Position numbers and translations under genes: made by a program
Assembly (NCBI GenBank): GCA_942493075.1
Contig: OW818681.1
Location: 2,170,001-2,234,000 of the forward strand
Direction of reading: 5' to 3'
Origin: JBBQYD01 sp942493075
GTDB taxonomy: Bacteria > Verrucomicrobiota > Verrucomicrobiia > Limisphaerales > UBA8199
Length of the DNA: 64,000 nt
In this document: piece after piece, positions 27,679-36,530 of the stretch
Position numbering within the stretch: the stretch's first letter is position 1
Layout of the letters: the number at the start of each line of letters is the position of its first letter
Notes under the pieces: model-generated
What the model was told of the DNA's origin: nothing
What the model saw: the letters and a program-made list of their open reading frames with translations, nothing else
Databases searched by the model: none

Positions 27679-27697
27679 GACTTGGTAAACCATTCGC

Positions 27698-28177
27698 GTG
27701 AATGAAACTTCCAACCACGCGCGTGACCCTCGCCGCCGTGCCCTCCTCCAGTTGCTGCGTACCGCTGATGTCGTCTGGAACGCCAGCCGCACTCTCTTTG
27801 AACGATGGGACCTCAGCCCCAGCCAGTTCAATGTTATCAATCTCCTTCATCTTAACCCTGACGGCCTCTCACAAACCGATCTGAGCCGGGAGTTGGTCAT
27901 GCACCGATCCAATGTCACCGGACTGGTTGACCGCCTCGAAAAGCGGGGCTTGCTCGCACGCCATGATGTCGCGGCTGACCGCCGTGCCTATCGTGTGGTG
28001 CTTACCGAGAGCGGTGAGCAGGTTTTGCGCGAAATCCTCCCCCTTTACGAAAAAGGGGCCGTTACGCTGCTGGATCATCTGTCGGCCAAACGTGCATCTA
28101 TTTTGGCCGACGACCTGGAATCAATCGCTGCCCGTGCCTCAGCGGTGGTTGAGGAGCTTCGAATTCAGAAAAACTGA
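27698..28177 (+). CDS. MarR family transcriptional regulator
   Basis: A 159-residue winged-helix protein starting at GTG. The DNA-binding core LSQTDLSRELVMHRSNVTGL is followed by VDRLEKRGLLARHDVAADRR, the standard MarR helix-turn-helix and wing. Helices at both ends form the dimer. It is the first gene of a probable operon with the Lnt-like gene 8 bases downstream, and a palindrome lies just upstream, so it should repress its own operon in response to a small ligand, perhaps a lipid-like molecule (inference). Confidence 0.9.
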   Translation: MNETSNHARDPRRRALLQLLRTADVVWNASRTLFERWDLSPSQFNVINLLHLNPDGLSQTDLSRELVMHRSNVTGLVDRLEKRGLLARHDVAADRRAYRVVLTESGEQVLREILPLYEKGAVTLLDHLSAKRASILADDLESIAARASAVVEELRIQKN

Positions 28178-28185
28178 ACCGACCT

Positions 28186-29661
28186 ATGACAACCTCATGT
28201 GCAATCCTTGAAAAAGATGGCAGGCCCACAGGCCTGGGTGTGCTCGCATGGATGGTCGTGGCGATCCTGGGATTCACCCTGGCTTACTCGATCCCCGCCG
28301 CCGCTCCCCTGGTAGCCGTTTACTTGTTCGCCCTTGTTCAGATATCCCGCGCGCCTCGCTGGCGTCTGGCATTCTATCCCGCGTTGGGAGCAGGCTTGGT
28401 CATTGCTGCGATGAATCTTACCTTCTTCTGGAAACTGTTCTCATTTGGCGCTCTGGCTCTATGGGTTGTCCTGGCCCTTTGGGTGGGGCTTTTCGCCGTA
28501 TTCGCCCGAGCCACCATAAACCGCTTCGGCACTCGGGCCTGGATGCTTTTGCCCTTCCTCTGGATGGGATTGGAGTACTTCCGCAGTGAGCTGTACCCGC
28601 TGAAATTCTCGTGGCTGAATCCGGGTTTCGCCTTTGCATGGCTGCCTAACGTGGGACTATATGGAACCGGAGTTTACGGGTGCGGACTTTTGTTAATGGC
28701 CGGAGCTTCGTTGGCCGCCATGTACTGGAACCGCTCAAAGCTGCGGGCATCCGCTATTCTGATCGGCTTTACCTCAGCGTTGATCCTCTTCCCCGTCCTG
28801 TTTCCTCCCACGCCGGGTACGAAAGTCTTTCCAAAGGTCCAGATGTCGGGATTGCAGCTTGAATTCCCAACTGAGAACGAAGTCTTGCTTCGCCTCACAG
28901 AACTAATGCGGGATCGGCCCCGGACACAACTCATCGTATTAAGCGAGTATGTCTTTGATGGCCCCGTTCCAGAGCGGATTCTCGATTGGTGCCGCAAACA
29001 TAAGGTGTATCTGATCGCCGGTGGGAAAGACCCGGCTCCGCCTGCAAACTTTTATAATACCGCCTATGTTGTTTCGCCTGAAGGGGAGGTTGTTTTTCGG
29101 CAGGTCAAGTGTGTGCCGATTCAATTCTTCAAGGACGGTCTGCCTGCCGAACGCCAGCAGGTTTGGAATTCGCCCTGGGGAAAGCTGGGCATCTGCATTT
29201 GCTATGATTTGAGCTATAGCGAGGTGACCGATGAGTTGATCCGGCAAGGTGCTCAGGCTTTGATTGTCCCGACGATGGACGTCGCTGACTGGGGCGAACG
29301 CCAGCACTTGCTCCATGCAAGGGTAGCTCCGACACGAGCCGCGGAATATGGGGTGCCGGTCTTTCGGCTGGCGAGCTCGGGTATCTCGCAGTTCGTGGAC
29401 GCCCAAGGCAAGGTTCGCGCCACCGCTCCTTTCAACGCGAATGGAGCCGTGCTGAACGGCGCGGTGCCCATGGGACCTCCAGGGGTCCTCCCGATCGACA
29501 GATTTGTGGTGAAGGTTGCCCTGGGGATTACTATCCTGCTGCTCGGTTTCTTTTCACTGGGCGCGATTCGCCGGGTTTGGAATTGGCTGCGTTGCCCGAG
29601 GGAACAAGCCATGCCCAATCAGTTGGGACACACGACGAACTTAGAGAAACAAACCGCATGA
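28186..29661 (+). CDS. Lnt-like apolipoprotein N-acyltransferase
   Basis: A 491-residue membrane protein. Residues ~15-215 hold about six membrane segments; then a CN-hydrolase domain carries the triad Glu (VLSEYVFDG), Lys (RQVKCVPIQFF) and Cys (GICICYDLSY). A last membrane helix lies near 450-470. Lnt moves a fatty acid from phosphatidylethanolamine to the N-terminal Cys of lipoproteins, leaving lyso-PE. The next gene is an Aas-like enzyme, which repairs lyso-PE. The order and 4-base overlap suggest the two act together. It may be a second, special-purpose Lnt rather than the main one. Confidence 0.8.
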   Translation: MTTSCAILEKDGRPTGLGVLAWMVVAILGFTLAYSIPAAAPLVAVYLFALVQISRAPRWRLAFYPALGAGLVIAAMNLTFFWKLFSFGALALWVVLALWVGLFAVFARATINRFGTRAWMLLPFLWMGLEYFRSELYPLKFSWLNPGFAFAWLPNVGLYGTGVYGCGLLLMAGASLAAMYWNRSKLRASAILIGFTSALILFPVLFPPTPGTKVFPKVQMSGLQLEFPTENEVLLRLTELMRDRPRTQLIVLSEYVFDGPVPERILDWCRKHKVYLIAGGKDPAPPANFYNTAYVVSPEGEVVFRQVKCVPIQFFKDGLPAERQQVWNSPWGKLGICICYDLSYSEVTDELIRQGAQALIVPTMDVADWGERQHLLHARVAPTRAAEYGVPVFRLASSGISQFVDAQGKVRATAPFNANGAVLNGAVPMGPPGVLPIDRFVVKVALGITILLLGFFSLGAIRRVWNWLRCPREQAMPNQLGHTTNLEKQTA

Positions 29662-31793
29662 TCACTGTGCTTCGCTGGCTTCTCCGGCTCCTTTATCGGT
29701 TTACCGCGTGGAACGAAGAGGTCCTGAAAACCCCCGGCCCCGTTCTGCTGCTGCCTAACCACGTTTCCTGGTGGGATTGGTTGCTCATTGGAATCTGCCT
29801 CGACGATGATTGGCGGTTCGTCACCTCTAGTGCCACGGCTGACTTGAGCTTCGTTCACCGCTTTATCATGGATAATCGGCGGACCTTTCCCGTGGATATT
29901 AATTCACCCTACGCGGTCAAGCACATGGCCGAGTATCTCCACAAGGGCGGCAGATTAGTCCTCTTTCCAGAAGGCCGCATCTCCTGCACCGGTTCACTCA
30001 TGAAGCTTTTCGATGGCACTGGCTTTCTGATTCATCGCACTGGCGCGAAAGTCATTACGGCCTATATCCGCGGGGCTCATCGACTGCCTTTTTCCGGCAA
30101 CCCCTTTCACAAACGCTGGTTTCCAAAACTGTCCGTCCACTTCAGCGCAGTCCAAACCCCGCCATCCGTGGAGCATGCCTCGGTCAGTGATGCCCGGCAT
30201 CGCCTGACGGATTGGCTTCGCCATCGCATGCTGGAGCAGCGGTTCAAGGTGGAGATGGAGTTCGGCCCGGCCTCCCTTCCCGCCGCGATCCTTTCGGCTG
30301 CATGCGAGTTGCCTGGCAAAGTAATTCTGGAAGACATGACGCGGCAGCGGCTCACCTATAGGCGTTTCTTGCTGGGGGCCTGCCTGATCGCGCAGCAGTT
30401 CCGACGATGTCTCGGCTCCGAACCGCGCGTGGGACTTTTATTGCCGAACGTGAATGCCTTCCCGGTGGTTACGCTTGCCATCTGGGCTGCTGGCCGTGTG
30501 CCCGCGGTGCTGAACTACACAACGGGTAGCACGATCATGTTAAACTGCATGCAAATTGCCGGGTTGAAGCAGGTGATTTCTTCCAGGGCATTCGTTGAGA
30601 AAGCGCGCTTGGACGTGACTGGCTTCGCCGCGGCGGGAATTGAGTTAATCTGGATGGAAGACATCAGGGCGCGCATCACGACCTCAGATAAACTCTTCGG
30701 GATGCTGCGCCAGCGCCTGCGTCCTGACGCGTTGTTGAAGGGCATGCAGACCGGTAACCGATCCATCGATGATACGGCTGTTGTTCTGTTTACCAGTGGT
30801 TCGGAGGGTAATCCGAAAGGAGTGGAACTGTCCCATCGTAACCTGCTCGCGAACATCCGGCAGATGCTTTCTATCGTTGACCTCGGGGAGCGGGATCGCT
30901 TCTTTAACGCCCTGCCGCTCTTTCATAGCTTCGGCCTGAGCGTCGGGCTCTTCCTTCCGCTGGTGCAGGGGGTTTACATCTTCCTTTATCCTTCACCACT
31001 CCATTACCGTGTTGTGCCGTCCGCTTTCTACAGCCTGGATTGCACGGTCTTTTTTGGCACCAACACGTTCCTCACAGGGTACGGCCGCAAAGCCGATCCC
31101 TATGATTTTCGTTCCCTCCGGTATCTTTTCGCGGGGGCGGAGAAACTCCAGGAAGCCACCTCAATTTATTGGATGAAGAAGTTCGGGGTGCGCGTATTGG
31201 AAGGTTACGGCGTTACCGAGTGCAGCCCGGTTGTCAGCGTGAATGTTCCAACAAACCCACGGCAGGGGACAGCCGGGCAGTTTTTGCCCGGCGTCGAATG
31301 GCGCGTCGATCCCGTGGATGGTGTGGCCGACGGAGGACGCTTATTCGTCCGCGGGCCCAATATCATGCGTGGCTACTTGAATTCTGAGGCAAATGCAAAA
31401 TTCCAGGAGTTGAATGGCTGGTATGATACCGGTGACATTGCGTCGGTCGATGAGGAAGGATTCCTGCATATTAAAGGACGATTGAAACGTTTCGCAAAGA
31501 TCAGCGGAGAGATGGTGAGTTTAACGGCGATTGAAGAGGTACTGGCCGGTGCCTTTCCCGAATACGGGTTGAAATGCACCATTGCTGTGGTGAGCGTGCC
31601 TGATGCGGACAAGGGCGAGCGGTTGGTGGCGGTCAGCAACGAAAGCCAGCTTACGCTGGAGAAGATCCGTACGGCGGTTCGCGCCCGAGGGTTGAGCAAC
31701 CTGGCGGTGCCACGCGACCTGAAATTTATGTCCGAGATTCCCCGCCTGGGCACCGGAAAGATCAATCATCGGGAGCTGCAGACCCTTGTATGA
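29658..31793 (+). CDS. aas: Aas-like acyltransferase / acyl-ACP synthetase
   Basis: A 711-residue fusion started at MITVLRWLLRLL, the ATG sharing ATGA with the Lnt-like stop. Residues ~10-200 are a PlsC-type acyltransferase with NHVSWWDW (H-x4-D), FPEGRIS and a membrane-facing N-terminus. Residues ~215-710 are an AMP-forming acyl ligase with LFTSGSEGNPKG, GYGVTECSP and GWYDTGD. Aas re-acylates 2-acyl-lyso-PE using acyl-ACP that it makes itself. It overlaps the next gene by 4 bases. Confidence 0.88.
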   Translation: MITVLRWLLRLLYRFTAWNEEVLKTPGPVLLLPNHVSWWDWLLIGICLDDDWRFVTSSATADLSFVHRFIMDNRRTFPVDINSPYAVKHMAEYLHKGGRLVLFPEGRISCTGSLMKLFDGTGFLIHRTGAKVITAYIRGAHRLPFSGNPFHKRWFPKLSVHFSAVQTPPSVEHASVSDARHRLTDWLRHRMLEQRFKVEMEFGPASLPAAILSAACELPGKVILEDMTRQRLTYRRFLLGACLIAQQFRRCLGSEPRVGLLLPNVNAFPVVTLAIWAAGRVPAVLNYTTGSTIMLNCMQIAGLKQVISSRAFVEKARLDVTGFAAAGIELIWMEDIRARITTSDKLFGMLRQRLRPDALLKGMQTGNRSIDDTAVVLFTSGSEGNPKGVELSHRNLLANIRQMLSIVDLGERDRFFNALPLFHSFGLSVGLFLPLVQGVYIFLYPSPLHYRVVPSAFYSLDCTVFFGTNTFLTGYGRKADPYDFRSLRYLFAGAEKLQEATSIYWMKKFGVRVLEGYGVTECSPVVSVNVPTNPRQGTAGQFLPGVEWRVDPVDGVADGGRLFVRGPNIMRGYLNSEANAKFQELNGWYDTGDIASVDEEGFLHIKGRLKRFAKISGEMVSLTAIEEVLAGAFPEYGLKCTIAVVSVPDADKGERLVAVSNESQLTLEKIRTAVRARGLSNLAVPRDLKFMSEIPRLGTGKINHRELQTLV

Positions 31794-32566
31794 GCGAACA
31801 GGAGACCTTGCGATTGCGCGTCTATGGTGACGCCGCACTGCCCACGCTTATCTATTTACCGGGTTTGCACGGAGATTGGACTCTCATAGGAGGATTCCGC
31901 ACCGCTTTGCGCGGCAGGGTCCGTTTCGTGGAAATGACTTACCCTCGCACGCTCACATGGTCGCTGGACGACTATGCTGCGGCCATCGAAAAGGCGCTGG
32001 CAGAGCAGGGGATTACGTCGGGTTGGTTGTTGGGCGAATCATACGGTTCGCAGGTGCTTTGGGCTCTAGTGTCTCGAAAAAAGTTCTCCACGCCCGGGGT
32101 GATTTTGGCCGGAGGCTTTGTGAGGCATCCAATTCAATTTTTAGTCAAGCTTGCGCAACGCGTTGGCAGCGGGTTGCCTCTCCGCTGGATCACGAGCGTG
32201 CTCTTTGGATACGCCAGAGTGGCCCGTTACCGTTTTCGGAATTCCCCCGGCGCCCTGGCTGGCATACAGGAGTTCATCGAGCGTCGCACGGAACTAGATC
32301 GGCAGGCTGCAATTCACCGGCTTCGGCTGATCGCCGGAAGCAACCACTGCGAGGTAGCTAGTCAATGCAGCCTGCCTGTCTTCGCACTGACCGGTCTCTG
32401 GGACCCCGTCGTGCCCTGGGTCTTCGTGCGATACTGGCTGAAACGGAATTGCGCCGTGCTAAGGGAATACCGGATCATTCCCACAGCCGATCACAATGTT
32501 CTAGGCACCGCCCCCGCACGCTCGGCCGACCAAGTCGTAGCCTGGATGGGAAGCTCGGATCGTTAG
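31790..32566 (+). CDS. Alpha/beta hydrolase
   Basis: A 258-residue soluble enzyme. The nucleophile elbow is LLGESYGSQ, the acid is likely Asp in GLWDPVVPW, and the base His in ADHNVLG. The oxyanion region near YLPGLHGDW fits the family. Substrate unknown; its operon with Lnt-like and Aas-like genes (4-base overlap) suggests a lipid ester or thioester. Last gene of the MarR operon. Confidence 0.85.
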   Translation: MSEQETLRLRVYGDAALPTLIYLPGLHGDWTLIGGFRTALRGRVRFVEMTYPRTLTWSLDDYAAAIEKALAEQGITSGWLLGESYGSQVLWALVSRKKFSTPGVILAGGFVRHPIQFLVKLAQRVGSGLPLRWITSVLFGYARVARYRFRNSPGALAGIQEFIERRTELDRQAAIHRLRLIAGSNHCEVASQCSLPVFALTGLWDPVVPWVFVRYWLKRNCAVLREYRIIPTADHNVLGTAPARSADQVVAWMGSSDR

Positions 32567-32716
32567 GATCCTCGATCTTCTGAGGACTTGAATGTAAAAC
32601 CTGACCTGTTAGGCTCGGCGCATGACAACCCGGATTGACATTGCAAGGGCCCAGTCCCTCACGGCTTCAAGAAACCTTAATCTCTCATTCACAAGCGAAC
32701 TCGGAGGAATGGCCTA

Positions 32717-33550
32717 ATGTGGTACTATCTTCAGGGAAACGAACAGCAGGGCCCCGTTAGTGACGGCGATCTGAATCAGCTCGTTCAACGAGGAGCGATT
32801 ACTGAATCCACACTGGTGTGGCGACAGGGTATGGATCAATGGCGGCCGCTGGGACAGGCGGTGGGAGCGACGGCAGTAGTGGTGGAGGCCCCGGCGGCCA
32901 CGCCTGCCAGCCTGGCCGGAACCCAATGCTCGAGTTGCGGTCGTAGCTTTTCGGTGAACCAGCTCGTACGCATCGGGGGGCAATCGGTTTGTCACGAATG
33001 TCAACCTGCCGCCACGCAGGCGGCCAACACGCAACAAAGGTTTGCTGAAGCTTCGCATCCCAACTCCTCAGCAGCCCAGATGCGCCGGGCGAATCTGAAG
33101 CACGAACGCGCCGTTAGATCCATCGGCATGCTCTATTACTTCTCTGCAGTATTATTGCTATTGGTCGGAACGACCGCGTTTCGTAATCCAAGCATCGGAG
33201 GGAAAATAGGAGGACTTTCAATGGTCCTGCTGGCTGCCGGTTTTATTGGGCTCGGACGAGGCTTGAGCCGACTGAAACCTCAGGCTCGAAGACCAGCCAT
33301 GATCCTCGCTTGTATGGGTTTGCTCGGCTTCCCCATAGGCACAATCATCAACGCCTACGTGCTCTATTTGCTTTGCGGTCAAGCAGGCAAGACGGTGTTC
33401 AGCCCGCAATACCAGCAGGTGGTTGAACTCACACCGGATATCCAGTGCCGCACTTCTCTCATAGTGAGGGTGCTCTTCTGGTTTCTGATTGCGGTGCTCA
33501 GCTTGGGAGTTGTGGTGCTGTTGTTCGCGCCCAATAACCCTCCTGGTTGA
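32717..33550 (+). CDS. GYF_2 domain membrane protein
   Basis: A 277-residue protein. Residues 2-48 form a GYF_2 (DUF4339) domain: WYYLQGNEQQGPVSDGDLNQ then LVWRQGMDQWRPL. A zinc-ribbon-like pair of CxxC motifs follows (CSSCGRS and CHEC). Residues ~130-270 hold four hydrophobic segments. Such proteins are thought to bind proline-rich or other peptides at the membrane; no specific role is known. A GGAGGA sequence stands 10 bases before the ATG, one of the few good ribosome-binding sites in the window. Confidence 0.8.
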   Translation: MWYYLQGNEQQGPVSDGDLNQLVQRGAITESTLVWRQGMDQWRPLGQAVGATAVVVEAPAATPASLAGTQCSSCGRSFSVNQLVRIGGQSVCHECQPAATQAANTQQRFAEASHPNSSAAQMRRANLKHERAVRSIGMLYYFSAVLLLLVGTTAFRNPSIGGKIGGLSMVLLAAGFIGLGRGLSRLKPQARRPAMILACMGLLGFPIGTIINAYVLYLLCGQAGKTVFSPQYQQVVELTPDIQCRTSLIVRVLFWFLIAVLSLGVVVLLFAPNNPPG

Positions 33551-33647
33551 ATCGGGATTAGATCGTAAGCCATTCGCCCATGAGCGGTTTTGGTTTTAGT
33601 GGACGAGGGTTTGGCCTGGATGGGTGTTCGATGCTAAGCTCTCGGCT

Positions 33648-34013
33648 ATGAAGTATCTGCTGATGCCGGTAGTTGTTGTGGCTCTTTTGCTAAGCGGTTG
33701 TGGGGGACCCAAAGCAATGGAGGAGGCAAAGGGCGTAACTTCTCCTTCCGTTGCAGCTAAGAGCCTTGTGCTGGATGTGCGCACACCCCAGGAATTTGGC
33801 AGCGGGCATGTGGCTGGGGCCATTAACCTACCCGTTGATCAGGTGGAGAAACGGATTTCAGAAGTGGCTCCCGCTAAGGATACCCCTCTCATCGTTTACT
33901 GCCGTTCCGGACGGCGCAGCGCCGCCGCCAAAGAAGTTTTGGAGCGTTTGGGCTACACACAAGTCCAGAATTTCGGCGCCTACGAATCTGCCCGTCAAAG
34001 GCTTGCAAAGTAG
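33648..34013 (+). CDS. Rhodanese-like lipoprotein
   Basis: A 121-residue protein. The start at 33648 is chosen because MKYLLMPVVVVALLLSGC is a lipoprotein signal with lipobox LLSGC. The rhodanese fold has LDVRTPQEFGSGHVAGAINL and the active-site loop YCRSGRRS, where Cys would carry the sulfur. It should act in the periplasm, in sulfur transfer or oxidant defence; the exact partner is unknown. Confidence 0.88.
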   Translation: MKYLLMPVVVVALLLSGCGGPKAMEEAKGVTSPSVAAKSLVLDVRTPQEFGSGHVAGAINLPVDQVEKRISEVAPAKDTPLIVYCRSGRRSAAAKEVLERLGYTQVQNFGAYESARQRLAK

Positions 34014-34161
34014 CCGTCTTTCGCGTGCATTTGCTGAGAATAATTCCCGTTTGACAGGCCCCAGACCGGGGCTTAGGTTCCATCAGTTAGCTGACAGGTT
34101 TTAGGGTTAGACGGTTTACATTTCGGCCTGGACAAGCAGCAGACGTTCCGGGCTATATAAC

Positions 34162-34186
34162 GCCGTTCCGTGTGATGCGGAACGGC
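34162..34186 (+). terminator. Terminator before galT
   Basis: GCCGTTCCG-TGTGATG-CGGAACGGC with a T-rich tail (TTTACTTTTT). It ends 100 bases before galT, so it closes the rhodanese transcript or attenuates galT. Confidence 0.8.
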
Positions 34187-34286
34187 TTTACTTTTTATCC
34201 GAGGCTTGCCTAAAAGCTGCTTCATGGAGACATTAACGGCGCGCGGAACGCTCCTGCCATCGTGGGAATTCTAAGCACCTTTTTAT

Positions 34287-35324
34287 ATGGATATGACTTT
34301 TAACCCGGAAGATCACCCGCATCGCCGTTTTAACCCGCTGCGTGGCGAGTGGATACTCGTTTCACCTCATCGCACCAAGCGCCCGTGGCAGGGGCAGGTC
34401 GAGAAACTCCCCACCGACCAGCGCCCTTCTTACGATCCGAAATGTTATCTTTGCCCCGGCAACCAGCGAGCCGGTTCCGACACCAATCCCAAGTACGACA
34501 GCACATTCGTATTCGTAAATGACTTTTCCGCGTTGCTGCCTGATACCCCGATGCAGAACCAATCGGACGAGCTTTTCCGAATGGAGCCCGCTAGAGGTGA
34601 ATGCCGGGTCATCTGCTTTTCTCCGCGGCACGATCTGACTTTGGCTCAGATGGCCGTGGCCGACATTCGACGTGTGGTGGATGTGTGGTCGGAGCAGGTG
34701 CTTGATTTGGGCAAGACCTACACATGGGTGCAGTTATTCGAAAACAAGGGTGCGGCGATGGGCTGCTCGAATCCGCATCCTCATGGGCAGGTTTGGGCGA
34801 GCAATTTTTTGCCTAACGAACTCGCCATCGAGGACCGGCAACAACGGCTGCACATGGAGCGCCGTAGCGCGCCATTGCTCCTGGAAATTGTCGAGAGCGA
34901 GAGCCGGAACGGTTCTCGTGTGGTCGTTGAAAATGACCATTGGGTAGCCCTCGTTCCGTTCTGGGCAATCTGGCCTTTTGAGATTCTTCTGCTTCCGCGC
35001 CGTCACGTGTTGCGACTGCCTGACCTGAAGCCCGAGGAACGCGACGCGCTGGCGGATATCCTCAAGCGCATGCTGACCCGCTACGATAATTTGTTCGAAG
35101 TGTCATTCCCGTATTCGATGGGCTGGCATGGTGCCCCGAACCGGGACGGGGAATTCGATCACTGGCAGTTGCACGCACATTTCTATCCCCCGTTACTGCG
35201 GTCGGCTACCGTCCGTAAGTTCATGGTCGGTTATGAAATGCTCGCGGAAGCGCAACGCGACCTCACCCCGGAGCAAGCCGCTGACCGTTTACGCAACCTC
35301 AGTGACACGCACTATCTGGGCTAG
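34287..35324 (+). CDS. galT: Galactose-1-phosphate uridylyltransferase
   Basis: A 345-residue cytoplasmic enzyme of the Leloir pathway: UDP-glucose plus galactose-1-phosphate gives glucose-1-phosphate plus UDP-galactose. The active site is GCSNPHPHGQVW, where the central His of HPHGQ is uridylylated. CYLCPGN holds zinc-binding Cys residues. RRFNPLRGEWILVSPHR at the N-terminus and WHLHFYPP-type HAHFYPPLLRS near the C-terminus complete the family pattern. No galK or galE is next to it. Started at ATG 34287. Confidence 0.93.
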   Translation: MDMTFNPEDHPHRRFNPLRGEWILVSPHRTKRPWQGQVEKLPTDQRPSYDPKCYLCPGNQRAGSDTNPKYDSTFVFVNDFSALLPDTPMQNQSDELFRMEPARGECRVICFSPRHDLTLAQMAVADIRRVVDVWSEQVLDLGKTYTWVQLFENKGAAMGCSNPHPHGQVWASNFLPNELAIEDRQQRLHMERRSAPLLLEIVESESRNGSRVVVENDHWVALVPFWAIWPFEILLLPRRHVLRLPDLKPEERDALADILKRMLTRYDNLFEVSFPYSMGWHGAPNRDGEFDHWQLHAHFYPPLLRSATVRKFMVGYEMLAEAQRDLTPEQAADRLRNLSDTHYLG

Positions 35325-35370
35325 GCAGCGCTTGATTATGACACAAAATCCTCCACAACGGATTTGCGCT

Positions 35371-35474
35371 TAGCCGGTTGGTATGATTTACTCTCCCCAG
35401 CATCAGGAATGCTCCGTGTGTGCGGAGCCTGGCAACCTGGCTGTGGAGATAGCCAAGGTGCCCTGGACCGGTTG
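35371..35474 (+). promoter_or_regulatory. SAM-clan (S-box type) riboswitch candidate
   Basis: The RNA has the core of the SAM-I/SAM-IV clan. A P1 stem pairs 35371-35379 with 35466-35474 (CCGGT/ACCGG core). An arm has CCAG (35397) and GCTCCG-TGTGTG-CGGAGC (35411-35428). GGCAACC (35431-35437) and AAGGTGCC (35455-35462) face each other around the hairpin TGGCT-GTGGAGAT-AGCCA. In S-box RNAs GGCAACC...GGTGCC forms P3 and the S-adenosylmethionine pocket. A terminator follows at 35543. The only plus-strand gene after it is a 67-codon ORF, not a methionine gene, which is unusual. Exact subclass not determined. Confidence 0.65.
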
Positions 35475-35542
35475 ACCGGGTGGTCAATTCGATCCGATGT
35501 GCGGAACAGTTGTTCCGAAACAAAGGTCTCCACGGAATTTAG

Positions 35543-35577
35543 ACCGCCGTCCTGATGCTTGAGGGCGGCGGTTTTTT
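35543..35577 (+). terminator. Terminator after the SAM-clan element
   Basis: ACCGCCGTCC-TGATGCTTGA-GGGCGGCGGT followed by TTTTTC. Ten pairs with one G-U. It could be the expression platform of the riboswitch candidate. A separate perfect 7-bp hairpin (CGGAACA-GT-TGTTCCG, 35502-35517) stands between them. Confidence 0.85.
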
Positions 35578-35619
35578 CTTTCCGACCCTGATGCGTTTTG
35601 CCGAAAGGAAAAACGCAAC

Positions 35620-35823
35620 ATGCGCGCTCAGAAATTCTCGCTCAGAACCAATTCTGAGAATCCAAACCATCACCTTTGGAACAACAACGGGGTCTGGTGG
35701 TGCCATTACACGGTCCACCTGCCGGATTTTACCAAACGACGCGTCCGGCAATCCCTCCGCACACGTGACAGTGACCGCGCCCGCCGGTTGCGCGATGAGC
35801 TTCTGGATCTGCAACCCGCCTGA
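35620..35823 (+). CDS. Small integrase-arm-like protein
   Basis: A 67-residue protein with NPNHHLWNNNGVWWCHYTVH then KRRVRQSLRTRDSDRARRLR, the pattern of the arm-type DNA-binding domain at the start of tyrosine recombinases in Verrucomicrobia. It ends with a clean stop, so it is either a free-standing DNA-binding protein or the front of a lost integrase. AAAGGA lies 11 bases before the ATG. It is the only gene downstream of the riboswitch candidate and terminator. Confidence 0.6.
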   Translation: MRAQKFSLRTNSENPNHHLWNNNGVWWCHYTVHLPDFTKRRVRQSLRTRDSDRARRLRDELLDLQPA

Positions 35824-35881
35824 GTGTGGACATCTCCTGTTCAGGGGGTAGCCGAAGAGATTACCGTGGGTTCACGGGGCT

Positions 35882-36106
35882 CTAGTTCTGGCGTGGTCGG
35901 GTGATCATCTTCCATAACCACTCTTCCGCTTCCTCGTGCGTGCGAAATCTATGGACACCACGCGGCACGCGGATGCCGCCGAAAGCCTTTCGCCACGCCT
36001 TGGACCGGGCCTTCGAATCGCCGTTAATCGCTAGCGGATCCGGAACCGCCGTACGGCGTCCTACCACCTTGTCAATGGTCTCCTCAAGGTTTACCGGCAA
36101 TTGCAT
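35882..36106 (-). CDS. Small basic protein, hypothetical
   Basis: A 74-residue protein ending in GGIRVPRGVHRFRTHEEAEE then WLWKMITRPRQ, a pattern seen in small proteins beside nucleotidyltransferase-like or toxin-antitoxin genes (recalled, not proven). Its ATG lies inside the 3' end of the next minus-strand gene, with a 23-base overlap, so the two are probably co-expressed. Confidence 0.5.
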   Translation of the reverse strand: MQLPVNLEETIDKVVGRRTAVPDPLAINGDSKARSKAWRKAFGGIRVPRGVHRFRTHEEAEEWLWKMITRPRQN

Positions 36107-36476
36107 GACTCAAAATGGCCCAGTAATCGAATAAGCGCAATAATATCTCCGGTTGGTTCTCGGTGGAAGCCTGCAGTTCCAAAAAGGCTATATGGTTCGA
36201 AAATGACCCTGCGATAGGATCGATTGAGGCTGGATTCGTTACCTGCGAATAATCTCCGACCTTAAACTCAGGTGGCTTTGCCATTTGACGGGTCGACAAA
36301 GTTGGCGGAGGCGATGGGAGATTTGCGAAAGGGGATTCGATTTTGGGTAACGGGGGTATGACAAGGGGCTTAGTCTTTACCGTTATGTTTGTGGACCTCA
36401 ACTCCGCCCCCTGACAGGTCGCCAGCATTAGACCTAGCCATAGGCTGAGGCTTTGAAAAAAGGATGTCCTAGCCAT
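36084..36476 (-). CDS. Hypothetical exported protein
   Basis: A 130-residue protein started at MARTSFFQSLSLWLGLMLAT to give a signal peptide; the longer frame begins 54 bases upstream. The rest is Pro/Ser-rich (IPPLPKIESPFANLPSPPPT) with no recognised domain. It shares its 3' end with the small basic gene. The prolyl oligopeptidase stop lies just upstream. Confidence 0.5.
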   Translation of the reverse strand: MARTSFFQSLSLWLGLMLATCQGAELRSTNITVKTKPLVIPPLPKIESPFANLPSPPPTLSTRQMAKPPEFKVGDYSQVTNPASIDPIAGSFSNHIAFLELQASTENQPEILLRLFDYWAILSHAIAGKP

Positions 36477-36530
36477 AGATGTGATTAATAGGGTTCCAAA
36501 CCGCCCCCCAGTTTTAGCGACACTCGCCAC

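Noticed and set aside
34053..34075. GCCCC-AGACC-GGGGC hairpin as a fourth REP element
   Set aside because: It lacks the GTAG lead and the 6-base loop shared by the other three.
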